DNA from: Schizochytrium sp. TIO01
Lineage: Eukaryota; Sar; Bigyra; Thraustochytrida; Thraustochytriidae
Direction of reading: 5' to 3'
DNA length: 64,000 nucleotides
Assembly: GCA_004764695.1 (NCBI GenBank)
Contig: SMSO01000025.1
Location: forward strand, 2,279,102 to 2,343,101
Shown here: piece after piece, positions 40,801-50,300 of the stretch
Position numbering within the stretch: position 1 is the stretch's first letter
Layout: each line of letters opens with the position of its first letter
Notes under the pieces: model-generated
Databases searched by the model: none
Told to the model about the DNA's origin: nothing
The model's input: only the letters and a program-made list of their open reading frames with translations
Position numbers and translations under genes: made by a program

Positions 40801-43481
40801 ATGAAAAGCTGCTGAAGGCCCGAACGATTTGATGCAAAATAGTGTACTCGAACTTGACGAACATTGCATGACTCGCGCTCTAACGCTTGCTCAGTAACCT
40901 CTACATCAACAGGGCCAGCCCAAGGGTGAAAGCTATATTGAATCTTGAATTTCCCTGAAGGTGCATCTTGAATATCTTGAAGAAACACAGCAAGTCGATA
41001 TTGTACTCGAGTCGAATCTGGAATACTTTTGGGTTGACGCGACTCAAAGTCGGCCATTGCTCCTGCAGTTGTGCTTGTTAGCCTTGCGTTCAGTGATGCA
41101 GGTTGAAAATGGTCTTCAATTGATCCAGAGTAAGAGTACGCCACGCGTGATCCTGGCTTGGCACCATAACAAGGTGCCCCGGGGGTAACAATATCATTTA
41201 TTACCATTTTTCTATCCGTAGCACTAGTACCTGGAAGCCAAGAGATACCAACTTGTTTGCCTAATTCAAGAAGGTTTTCGTTTGCCTTCCAAATATTATG
41301 GCACAAGTCACAAACCTGGAAAGAGTTACCAATGACTGCAGATGATCCAGGTTGCAATTCAGAAGAGTTGAAGCGTTCGTCAACTTTAGCAAAACTACAG
41401 TTGTCAAAGATTTTGACCCTTTGACCTCGGAGCAAAAGCTGCTTGCGCAACCCTCTTGCAAGAACAGTTGTTAGTTCGAACGGCATAAAGTTGGTGGTTT
41501 CATGAACTGCATTTTTTTGGCTAGGGGATCTAGCAACTGGGGACTTGAGGCCGTCTCTTGCAGGTAGAGCTCCCATTTGCGGTGAAATTGGGCTACCTGG
41601 AAGTGAGCCTATCTCCTCTGTTTTCATTTGGTTGACTTGTTTTGACTCTGGTATGAAATTGCCTATCGTGTTTTCGAGGTCAGGGATTGACTCTAACTTT
41701 TCATTTTTACTGCCAATAGGGCGGTTGCACATTGAACAAGGCCTAGACAAAGGCCCCCCAATGACTGCCAAGGCTTTTGCTCTTTTCGTTGCATGCATCT
41801 GTCTGATGAGATGGCGCCTTTGAATTACCTGTGCTTCCTCTTCCTCTGAATCATAATAGTCACCTTGTTCAGCTCGGCGCTGCTGAATTGCAAGCTCAAT
41901 TTGGCTTGCCTCGCGGAAGGCCTCACTTGTAAGCTCAAATCCTCGAATACTAGTCAACACCCATTCATTCTTTGACGATCTCACAAAATCACATTGTAGT
42001 TGCTCAAAACCGAAACAGCTTAAACCATAATCGTAAGAAATTGATGCTTCCATATGTTTGACTAGATTGTCAAGAGCTTCAGAAACTTCCTCTACTGCTG
42101 AGTTTGCCACTCTAAAAGTGGATGTTCGATCTTTATCGGCTGCACTGGGACAGAACCACGCAGAAAGTAAGCGCTCCTCCATGAAATGCTGTGCTCGAGG
42201 TGCTGAGGACTTGACATTCTTTGTAAGGTCTTTCGAGGTCAGGGAGCCCGCATCATTCTCTTCAAAAATACCCGCTCCTTCACTATTCTGTACAAACCTT
42301 GACGCATTTATATAAGAACGAACACCTGCAATATTCACAACAACTGCAGGTCGATAGCGGCGCCATGTGGCCCGGTACACGGAAGGTTTTGCTCCTTTAG
42401 GTTTAATAAATCTCTGGAATATGCAGACATCTGGACGTTGCTCAAACTTGCTCAAGAGTGTCGCACGATTGACTGCCCGTGTTTCTGTGCCTTCAAGATG
42501 CCTCCACGAAGCCAATTTTAGGATTGCAACAATGGGCTCTCTCTCCTCACCAATAGGCTTTGCACGTTCCGTCCAGCGTCTAGATAAGTTTTCTTCCCAT
42601 TTGTCAGAATCAAGAGACTCCTTGATGATGCCTTGAGATTTAGCGTTGTATCTCAAAAGCATTCGCTTTCCGCGCCTTCCAAAAATCGCTGTCTCAGGTA
42701 TACGAATATGCAATAAACCATCTCTGGTCTTAGAGGAGGATGACGATGATGCCCCGGCTTTCGTTGGGCTCGCTGGTCGGCCAGGAGAACCCAAGTCACG
42801 TTTTGACATCCGAAGTGGCCTTAAATGAAACAACATCTCTGGACCTGGGGCAAACGGCAATAGTTTGTAATAGGAATGATTTGCATGCACGCGCCATGGA
42901 TTATTTTGAGAGCCGAAACTAGTTCCTGATACGACATGACTATTTTCTCGATTGAGATCATTGTCTTGCCTTGTCACATTATTTTTTTGGGGGCTATGCA
43001 AAGGCTTACGGGGATGTAAAGCGAGATGCAATCGCTCTTGCTCATATTCTGAATATATATGATGGTTTTGACGAAACGAACTATCTTGATCCCCATCAAG
43101 CTGATCATCATCGATGGGGTCATCTGGTGCTGTCAAGAAAATGCTTGATGGCCGTTTATCAGAGGATCTGCTGCTATTTTCGCTGGCTTGGTCCAGGTGC
43201 TTACTGGTTGATTCGCTTCTCTCGCTCCCAGTTGGACTCAATTGTACGCCCTCATGCCTTGCAGAGGATTGTTGAGATGCGCAATCTGCATATTCATCAG
43301 AAAGCTGTGATGTACTTGAGTTAATACAATCTGAATTCTCATCTCGGGAGCTTTCTTGCTGAGTCTTTATTGGTATAGTGATATTGCAATCTCGTTTGCG
43401 TTCTTTTCGCTGCTCCGTAGCGTAGTTTGACAGAACTGTCTCATAATGTGATTCCTCGCCAGCTTCTTCTGCCACAGACAT
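37857..43481 (-). CDS. Large EF-hand and ankyrin-repeat protein, 1874 aa
   Basis: Single exon; the first ATG is at 43481 (the frame reaches 43529 only from a GTG). The N-terminal 250 residues are Ser/Asp/Gln-rich and probably disordered. Residues about 290-520 form a folded module with QRFIKPKGAKPSVYRATW and LQCDFVRSSKNEWVLTSIRGFEL, a pattern I associate with large protist proteins but cannot name. Two CxxC pairs (CSMCN and CDLCH) probably bind zinc. Two EF hands lie near 1250 (DIDQSGRIDAAEL) and 1315 (DADGSGLITWEEF), both with full calcium-ligand sets. A Lys/Ser-rich low-complexity region follows at about 1570-1650. Two to three ankyrin repeats (SPLHVAAAAGQNEIIRLLL-HGADP) end the protein. 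Likely a calcium-responsive cytoplasmic scaffold. Confidence 0.8.
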   Translation of the reverse strand: MSVAEEAGEESHYETVLSNYATEQRKERKRDCNITIPIKTQQESSRDENSDCINSSTSQLSDEYADCASQQSSARHEGVQLSPTGSERSESTSKHLDQASENSSRSSDKRPSSIFLTAPDDPIDDDQLDGDQDSSFRQNHHIYSEYEQERLHLALHPRKPLHSPQKNNVTRQDNDLNRENSHVVSGTSFGSQNNPWRVHANHSYYKLLPFAPGPEMLFHLRPLRMSKRDLGSPGRPASPTKAGASSSSSSKTRDGLLHIRIPETAIFGRRGKRMLLRYNAKSQGIIKESLDSDKWEENLSRRWTERAKPIGEEREPIVAILKLASWRHLEGTETRAVNRATLLSKFEQRPDVCIFQRFIKPKGAKPSVYRATWRRYRPAVVVNIAGVRSYINASRFVQNSEGAGIFEENDAGSLTSKDLTKNVKSSAPRAQHFMEERLLSAWFCPSAADKDRTSTFRVANSAVEEVSEALDNLVKHMEASISYDYGLSCFGFEQLQCDFVRSSKNEWVLTSIRGFELTSEAFREASQIELAIQQRRAEQGDYYDSEEEEAQVIQRRHLIRQMHATKRAKALAVIGGPLSRPCSMCNRPIGSKNEKLESIPDLENTIGNFIPESKQVNQMKTEEIGSLPGSPISPQMGALPARDGLKSPVARSPSQKNAVHETTNFMPFELTTVLARGLRKQLLLRGQRVKIFDNCSFAKVDERFNSSELQPGSSAVIGNSFQVCDLCHNIWKANENLLELGKQVGISWLPGTSATDRKMVINDIVTPGAPCYGAKPGSRVAYSYSGSIEDHFQPASLNARLTSTTAGAMADFESRQPKSIPDSTRVQYRLAVFLQDIQDAPSGKFKIQYSFHPWAGPVDVEVTEQALERESCNVRQVRVHYFASNRSGLQQLFMQPWRLHVLVDGKRCFTGELFLTRFLASFSSHSLVNFNLKLSTVENGKVEDSLNAEVERQKPTLRCAIGIIRDPIQLGQLDTGLPLTVDNAVLHYPPNYFDLRPLPEFWLSSIVNEHERIGEEAEASGGVQNENAISKKHSHFIGSKRPTRSRDVREETQQVIKEIVAEASRQRTNRSLLEDHTAQNEAGWKHVQNFYMEVSQSCGGAPVTRTRLIQEAMQRARKADQAPGLVDKNSVDWSALVALLQDGTLNAQHHSFHESDFSDLDLKHIAMRRASECMVFTKESFIAYIENRLNEISKQSANLGLQGIPEPDNSAATANASASAWSIGLFSRRLKKEAVMRRYLRYRAYTRIWACIDIDQSGRIDAAELRAYVQQRQLLDKPHDIYIKSFADWSLRDMHAHFCSWIGQSARTNQKFSRYDADGSGLITWEEFVAMADRAFREVALDELSFSVSQGFGHCDRHGETKVYSVDLACVSCEIAKHNPSHAWDNEMFASLDQEVLSKVKSAAGRMLRRLSYSVYDESSPMVVQQFHRNGTASESVLGILNPAHVTGRGDAESTGMPGIKSVMERKDRSHSPRMEASQSGTEVESKVEGGVSDAPRKTLTMRTPSLETMLEEDDENNSTSSVRKDEQGIGDADQADDDPSESPKSKKLRKNNAKPKSSKKSKNVAKSKKKSVSISVPKQSKDTDSRKTSKSLSKSKTFKTLISETKVSSGNINKLSSSASTGRLLGKNSRNVRKRSSVRQTKLPSFSKTSSKFDSRMVFIPAPIVSQQNESAGSSYKNAQLASSTNRKRSTLSLGSSSSLNTKLSQEDKNCAGTKDTRNFAENQDSIHESLSFLETVTSDVTEFRDQHCARPMLSGRKSKRELSAKLERKESMKLLHHAEIEAFFMYAKHGNVEQAKSLLQMQRLDPNVRFQGRSPLHVAAAAGQNEIIRLLLFHGADPRVQDAAGQVAADVARSAGHENLTVILNRWLQHYK

Positions 43482-44006
43482 TGACCGTGAAGGTTGCTTG
43501 TTCCAATGAGGTTTCTTTTGCAGACGCACGCCCCCGATCCCTCAAGAGCTACTACGATGTTGCGTATTTGTTTGCCTAGACGATCACTCTTGATCTTGTC
43601 AATTCTGTCAATCGCAACTTCTGTCTTGCCTTTGTCCTGAAGCACTTGGCATCCGCAAGCAGGCGCCCGAGCTCCTGCTAGCCCGATATTAACTATTCCA
43701 TCCCGCTTTAGTACAAAAAGAAATGAGCTTCTCTCACCAAATCGCGGTACCCTACGTACCTATATACCTCATAGGGCCGTTACGGTCCATCTTCAGAATT
43801 ACATTTCTAAACTAAAAATAGGCAATTATCTCTCAGAAACCAGCACATTTGCCTATGTGCTTCTATTACAAACCTTGGAGTATACTGTCTGTATACTGTC
43901 TGAAAGAGGCGACCGCACACCTATGGTGTTCTATAGTTATAGGTAGATAGTGGTCGGTATGCACCAGTGTAGACAATCTTAGTCATTACGCTCCCAGGAC
44001 AGAGCG

Positions 44007-44315
44007 ATGAACTTGACAAACTTGAACCCCGCGGCGAAGCTCCGCCGCGAGCTGTAAAGCTGCTAGAGGCTGGGCAGGGCCGCAACCATCTACTGGACAC
44101 GACCTTCAGCTACGGGATTGGGTGCATAGTTTAGACGGTACCTCTGGACGGGCAGGAGGTATACAGCGACAGGGCCGTCCACTACTGATTTATGGCTCGA
44201 ACACTCCAGGTGTACAAGCAGAGGCTCGAAATACACAAATCCGCGGTCGCCCTTACTGCCGCCGGGAAGGGTTCTTGCTTGACGAGCGAGCTTCAGACCT
44301 TCGTGTATCGTAGGT
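44007..44315 (+). pseudogene. Possible decayed coding segment
   Basis: Starting at an ATG at 44007, 16 codons read well (LNPAAKLRREL) and then meet TAA. Shifting frame at that point restores protein-like sequence (VKLLEAGQGRNHLLDTTF), consistent with loss of one base; later stretches in the same shifted frame (VPLDGQEVYSDRAVH, ARTLQVYKQRLEIHKSAVA) are broken by two stops. GC content is higher than the flanks. The parent family is not recognised. It could alternatively be GC-rich untranslated or regulatory sequence. Confidence 0.35.
44030..44049. repeat. GC-rich hairpin, 7-bp stem
   Basis: CGCGGCG and CGCCGCG flank a 6-base AAGCTC loop. It lies in the putative gene relic and may simply be the LNPAAKLRRE codons. 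Confidence 0.6.
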
Positions 44316-44465
44316 GTGACTTAATCTAAAGCCGTCTGATCTTGCAAGCGTATACACCTTTGTGCGTTATTTGCCTGTTTTCTTTGAGTTCGCTATCAAT
44401 ACTGACACAACTCAATTGTACATCTTGAAGTGAGTGCCCACGCAGCAGTCTAGGCAGTGTCAGCC

Positions 44466-45137
44466 ATGGGTACTCTCTCTACTGTCGAGCAACATGCCGC
44501 AGCAGTGTTTGTAAACGCTCGAAAGAGTGCTCACCATGTTCTGAAGAAACATTCGCTTCACAAAAATCATCAGTATGATGCAAATTGTACGAATAATTCT
44601 TCCTCTGGGAGGACCGGGCATCCAATTGGGAGTATTGTATCAAATGTTACATTTTCAAGTTTAATGGCTTGTCTGTCATTTACTCTAATAGTTTTGTGCA
44701 TTTTCTTTGTGATGAATTCTTTCGCAGACTGGCTTATCACTCTGCGAAATCAGCGTGCCGAAGCTCGAGCAGAGGCACAGAGACTCCTTGAACAAGCCCG
44801 CAAGGATCACCAGGAATCCGTTGTAGAATTCCAAAAGACGAGCCTTCAGCATCGTCAAACTGCTCAGAAAATGCTTCTGCAGTGTGTAGACATATCTTCT
44901 CCGCATGAGGAACCCGAGCGTCGGCGGAAATGTAGAAATCTCGAACAGGAGGAAGACTGTATTGGTAAACTTCCTGTTGAAAATGATCTCCTTCGATTCA
45001 TCGTGTCCACGTCTTCAGTGCGGGAACTCTTAGTCCAATCTGGACGGAGGGAGGCTCTGCAGACATCAAGATTTCCGTCTACAGCATTGCAGGTCAAATC
45101 ACAGGTGATTCGCCCACCAGTTCGCCGTCGCTGGTGA
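44466..45137 (+). CDS. Small single-pass membrane protein with coiled coil, 223 aa
   Basis: ATG at 44466 is the first ATG; the frame extends only three codons upstream to a GTG. One strong transmembrane helix lies near residues 64-87 (SLMACLSFTLIVLCIFFVMNS). An Arg/Glu/Ala-rich coiled coil follows at about 90-140. The C-terminal region is charged and ends in PPVRRRW. There is no recognised domain. The topology, short N-terminal side and coiled coil after the helix suggest an organelle- or vesicle-membrane tether, but this is inference. Confidence 0.65.
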   Translation: MGTLSTVEQHAAAVFVNARKSAHHVLKKHSLHKNHQYDANCTNNSSSGRTGHPIGSIVSNVTFSSLMACLSFTLIVLCIFFVMNSFADWLITLRNQRAEARAEAQRLLEQARKDHQESVVEFQKTSLQHRQTAQKMLLQCVDISSPHEEPERRRKCRNLEQEEDCIGKLPVENDLLRFIVSTSSVRELLVQSGRREALQTSRFPSTALQVKSQVIRPPVRRRW

Positions 45138-45609
45138 TAAAATCAGATGCAACCACCAAATCAAAATTGAACCTGGATTTGTCGCCTCAAATCACATGTT
45201 TTCTTAATTTAAGTTCTTGTTTAATACATGCAACCATTTTAGAGTTTGCTGCTATGAAATCTTATACCTAGTAGTTTTTGTATCGTCTGGTCTCTCTCAC
45301 ACAGATTTGCTCTAGGTCAAAGGCTGTCCACTGTCAGAATAGACCACCAACCAGGACGTCTACTATACCCCTATAAATAGCTTAAGTAGTCATATAGGAG
45401 TGCCATTATGAAGGTTTTGAGATAGAACAGAACAGCATCTATATCAATCAAAATACAGGCCAAGATACAGTTACGCGTTCTTTCCAAAACATGTAGATTG
45501 CCCTACTTTTCTTCGGTAGTTAGGCATTGAAAATAATCAAGTGGACCTTCAAAGCTTCTTCTTTCTTACGCCGGTAGCACAGGACTCGCAGCAAGACACC
45601 TTGGGAAGA
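45138..45609. other. Spacer between tandem genes
   Basis: 472 AT-rich bases; should hold the 3' end of the membrane protein gene and the promoter of the WD40 gene. Nothing else seen. Confidence 0.4.
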
Positions 45610-46860
45610 ATGGAGGTTGACGAAGGCTCGAGTTTACATACTGTAGAGGCCTCTAGACTATGCGAAACTCAAAATGACCCAGCTGTGACTTCTTCTCGCG
45701 AGGCGATTGCAGAGCGCATCTTGCACATGCAGTTGCGCAAGATCGTTAAGGAGAACCACCTTGCACCCGTGGAGATGCTCCTGTACCATCCTAAAGAATC
45801 AAATCGTCACATGCTGGCCACTTCAGGAGCTAATATGGTGAGTATTTACGACAACAATCACTGCGGTGGTCATCTTGACCTTTCGTGCTTTCTGCAGAAT
45901 GTTGAGACTGAATATGCCAAGGGTGGCGCTGTCACTTCAATCGCATGGCTACAGCAACCTAAAACATGGGAGAATGAGGCTCTTCTAGCATTTGCTGGAG
46001 TTGAAGGTGAGGTCAGTGTCATGAGCGTAGCTAATTGCCGAGTCGTGGGGCTTTTCCAGGGCCACAGCGGTCGGGTTGTCGATATTGCAGCTCATCCTAC
46101 ACTCCCTGGTGTTGTCCTTTCTGCTGGAGCGGACGGCACAGTACGCATGTGGAATGGCATGCAAGAGCATGACTATGCAACAAAGGAACAGGAGTCTCGT
46201 CCTAAGTGCCTTGCAGTTTTCAACATTGGGCCAGGTGCACCTACTAGCGTGGCTTGCCATCCGCACGGGGAAAGTTTTGTTGTAGGTTACGAAAACGGCC
46301 GCGTGGCGTTTTTTGATGCAAACATGATCGAATGTTGGACAAATGCCACTATCAAACCAGAATCAGAATCTTCAACTTCTGCATCTATCTTGCCAAGAGA
46401 CGTGCAATCTCGGGATTTAATCCTTGCTGGTAAATCTTGCATCGACTGTCTTGAGTTTGTGGAGGAGCTGCGTGTCGCAGCGCTTGACGCAGACGGCCAG
46501 CTTTACATCATCAATTCACACTCTGGAGAGATAACACAAATGTCTTTGCCTGAATCCAGTGCAGCTGCTGGTGTAAGCCGTCCGCTCCATCGTCGCACAA
46601 GATTTGGTATTTCGAACTGTCGTAATTTTATTTGCTGTGGAAATGACTGGGGCGAAGTTTACGTATTCGACCTTACTGCTGCGAAGAACATTCATATGAT
46701 TGGCATGCCCCGTATCCGAAGCCCTGTGACGTCTTGCCATTTTATCCGAGATTGCTCTAGCATTGCTATTTCCACTGCTGACTCAATAATCTGGCGTTGG
46801 GACTCCGTTCTTCCCGAAGAATCTACCGCTGTGCCAATCGAGGAAACCGAGTCAGCTTAG
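45610..46860 (+). CDS. EED/ESC-like WD40 protein (Polycomb repressive complex 2 type)
   Basis: A 416-residue seven-bladed WD40 protein. The first ATG is at 45610 (the frame reaches 45541 only via a GTG). It follows the EED pattern from start to end: an entry KIVKENHLAPVE like the KEDHxxPLF of EED, an ATSGANMVSIYD strand, AVEG-type blade 2, FQGHSGRVVDIAAHP, LSAGADGTVRMWN, and a final blade with FIRDCSSIAISTADSIIWRWD, closely like the C-terminal SRDSSILIAVCDD-SIWRWD of EED. EED binds trimethylated histone H3 and activates the H3K27 methyltransferase E(z) in the nucleus. AATAAA at 46917 lies 57 bases past the stop. A different WD40 protein remains possible. Confidence 0.72.
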   Translation: MEVDEGSSLHTVEASRLCETQNDPAVTSSREAIAERILHMQLRKIVKENHLAPVEMLLYHPKESNRHMLATSGANMVSIYDNNHCGGHLDLSCFLQNVETEYAKGGAVTSIAWLQQPKTWENEALLAFAGVEGEVSVMSVANCRVVGLFQGHSGRVVDIAAHPTLPGVVLSAGADGTVRMWNGMQEHDYATKEQESRPKCLAVFNIGPGAPTSVACHPHGESFVVGYENGRVAFFDANMIECWTNATIKPESESSTSASILPRDVQSRDLILAGKSCIDCLEFVEELRVAALDADGQLYIINSHSGEITQMSLPESSAAAGVSRPLHRRTRFGISNCRNFICCGNDWGEVYVFDLTAAKNIHMIGMPRIRSPVTSCHFIRDCSSIAISTADSIIWRWDSVLPEESTAVPIEETESA

Positions 46861-47347
46861 ACCACTGATGCGAAAAATCAATCTAAAGAGAGCTGCATTG
46901 CACTCTTGCCTGCCAAAATAAACTACGATGCTGCTAACCCAAATTCATACACGATTCTGCAAGTAGCAACAGCTTTGAAATAGCACTTGTTACGAATTCA
47001 GCATTTAACATTGTCGAATGCTAGGAATTCTCTTCGATCGTGCTCCTGAACTCTCACATGTAAGACCCCTATTCAAGCCCATTTTTTCTTATACACTCCC
47101 TAGATTTCCCAAGTCTTAGCAATCATTAATACAGATTGACAATAAACCACTAGTCTTTTCTCCTTTTGTTTTGTGTCTAACAACCACTAATATACTACTA
47201 AGATATAGCTAGTAGCACATAAACGGACATCTCTGTGTTCTTTGAGGACTAACAACAAAAATAACAACAACAACATGATAGTTCTTTCAACCAAAGGTCA
47301 AATGCACAGGAGGGCACAAACCGCTTCAAGATACATACGAGAAAAGT
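46861..47347. other. Spacer between tandem genes
   Basis: 487 AT-rich bases with AATAAA at 46917 near the left end. An ACAACA-rich run lies near 47250-47275. No gene seen. Confidence 0.5.
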
Positions 47348-50300
47348 ATGAGGACAGGCGAAAGCTCGGATGTGTCAATTCTCCTTGCACAACTTGAGGC
47401 TTCGGTGGCAAGACTTGAACAAGGCACTCAAGAGCTAAATGAGGACATCGACCTTACAGACGACGAAGAAGCCCAAAATGGCGCGGTCCTTCGAGAGTAT
47501 GACGGAACAAAATGGACATTCGAGGGAGTTGTTCAACAAAACAAAATTCAAGAAACCAATCATGGATTTAGGCGCAGCCTCAAGAGATCCAACTTAAATA
47601 ATGATGATAAAGAGAGAGGTCCAGCAAAACAAGGCCATTTGCAAACTGAGTTGGAAGATCCTCTAGCACGCTATAAGACAAACAACAAAGCTCACCCTCG
47701 CGAAGGTTTTTCTACACCAGCCCCTGGACATTATAATCCAGAAATAAAACTAGTCAAGCCTCGCCCACCATCAGTTAAAATGATGCTTCCGAGCGGCAAA
47801 AGTCGAAAGCGACAACCTCTGACCTCTCCCTCAGCGACCTTGCCCACTCAAGAGTGTCTTTCCAAATCTCTTGCGGCATCATCTCGAATTCGACGAGCGC
47901 CGGGACTGAGATGGGTTAAGTCAAGTGAAGAAGACAAAAAACAAATGAAACCTGAAAGAAAGGAGACACCAGGCGTTGGGGACTACAATTTGCAGCATAC
48001 TCTCGTTGAGAAACGTGTCAAAGGCGTTTCTTTTGCCAAACCTCAAGCCTTATTATATAAGAATAGCTGTGGGAAAGAAGATGATGCAAGCAAAACAGAG
48101 GTATATGAGAAAATTCAGCAACTAGGTGACCAACGTAATGCCGTGAGTTTAGAACCTTCATATCAGGCTATAGAACCACGGGTAAAAGGGGTGACCTCGT
48201 GGCGGACGCCGAGCCAACTAGTATACGTTGGATGTAGCAAAACAGCATACAAAAGCAGTATTGATACCCCCAATGCAGGACCCACTATCGAAGAAACCCA
48301 AGCTGAGGAAGAAAGTAATGTATTCAAGGCTTGGGAATCTGTTCAGCCTCATGTTGCAGCTGTCGCTTGGGCTGCGCCAGCACAGGATCGGTATAGACCT
48401 AGACATATGCCAGACAGTGGAGTGGATGGACAATTACAAACAGAACAAAACCCATTGAGCTCTATTGATCGGCGTGTAGAGCCAACCACCATGCAAAAGT
48501 ATACTCCGGTATCAAGTGGATTTGCACCAGCCGTGCCACCATCAAAACAGTTGCTTGCAAGACAAACTCGAGATTTAGTGACAAGTTCAAAACTTGGGCC
48601 TGGCGCACACTATATAGCTGAACAATTTTCTACTTTCGGGAGAGACTGTGTAGGGCCAAGATTTGTGGACCCAAAACAAACGACAAAACGACGACGCCCA
48701 TTCTCTTCCGAATTCGACGCTGACGAAAGTCCCGCAGTAGGAACATACAATATCAATGATGCAAGTGTTTCAACGCGACGACGTGTTCAAGGAGGCGTTA
48801 GCTGGGCAAAAACCTCCAAACGTTGGGTCAAGCAAGCTTCAGAAAAGACCAAAACGTCTCAGCATCCAAATGAGCAGAATGAAAATATTTTCTTGAATCA
48901 ATCAACTACACTTTCATCACCGGGTGCATGTGACAACGATTTATTGTCCATACATAGTTATGATTCTGATTTATCATCCTCTTCTGATTGGGCTGAGGAG
49001 AAAGATGCTCGGCAAGAAGGTAAATATAATGAAGACGAGAACGACAATGATGAGTCTACTTGGTCAGAATCAGAGCCAGATTCTGATGTAGGCATGGATG
49101 GCTTGGCCCAAAAACTTCTAGCTTCTCCTCCGAATTGCCAATCTAACGGAACCAAGGGCCCTCCTCCATCTTCATGGGCTCGGAAGTCATTTCAGGAGGA
49201 AGCAGATCCAAGACGAGCTTTGATCCTCCAAAGGCACTTAAGGCAAAAGAGAAAAGAGAAACGTGGTCCTGCTCGGATTTTAGAACCTAACCGAGAAGCA
49301 ATTGAGCCTCGACGTTCCACACATATTATTTCCATGAAAAATGGAGAGCAATCCCGAGCAAAACAGCTTAAGCAGAATGCCATCATCCAAGAGAAGGTGC
49401 TTGCGGTGACTATGAAAAAGTCTTCTCGCGCAAATAAATTGCTTGCAGAGCTGGGTATCGATATCGATGATTTAGATTATGACTCCCGTATCAATTTAAA
49501 TGATACTGAGCTACAGGATCCAGCAAAGATCAAAGGATTTGCCTATCGGATACCGAGCGAGCTTCCACCTCAAGCGATTGAAGCTCGCACACGCCGAGAA
49601 CTTGAAGAACAATATCGTGGACCTGGAACTTATGGTGGAGCAGCTGCACACAAAGCTTGGTTGCCTGAGGACGATTCTGAGAATGCTTATATGGGCCGCT
49701 TTACTGGCCGTGAACGCATTCATATCTCAAAGAAGGGGAAAATTACTACTGTCGAATTTGGAGCTGTACATGCAGAGCAGGAAGCTTCTGAAGATGCTGA
49801 CTTAGGCCCAGGACACTATTCAGTTCCCACAGGAGTTACGCGCTTTGGCGTTGAGAAAGTTCGTGGCCCAGACATGGATCGCATGCTGACTGGGAGTCGC
49901 TGTGCTGATCAGAGTGAAGAGATTCCGGATGAAGGTGCCATTTTAGAGCTCAACGCACCACTAGTGAAGGAGAGATTGCGAAAGGTAGCTCCTGGCGAAC
50001 GTGGCTTCACCTTTTCCAAATTGAATTATGCGAAACGAACCTCGACAGATAGTGAAGATAAAAACGAAGAAGGATATGTCTTGGATCTTGCACCTGACAG
50101 GGAGAAATTTAAGTTCGAACGAACTCAAGGGATTATTCCTATGGACAAGATGCCTGAGCGCTTCCAGTTTAGTAAAAAAAATGGCAAAAACGAGATTGAT
50201 TCTGTAGGGGGGGTTTCCGAAGAAATACAACTAGACCTTGATGCAGAACGAGGTCGATTATTCATAGGAAAACGCTCGCAAACAGCTAATTTGTCAGCAG

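Larger units (their letters stand above)
43482..44465. promoter_or_regulatory. Divergent spacer containing a possible gene relic
   Basis: 984 bases between the EF-hand/ankyrin gene and the small membrane protein, so it should hold both promoters. The middle-right part (44007-44315) is GC-richer and may be a decayed gene; see that entry. Confidence 0.4.
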
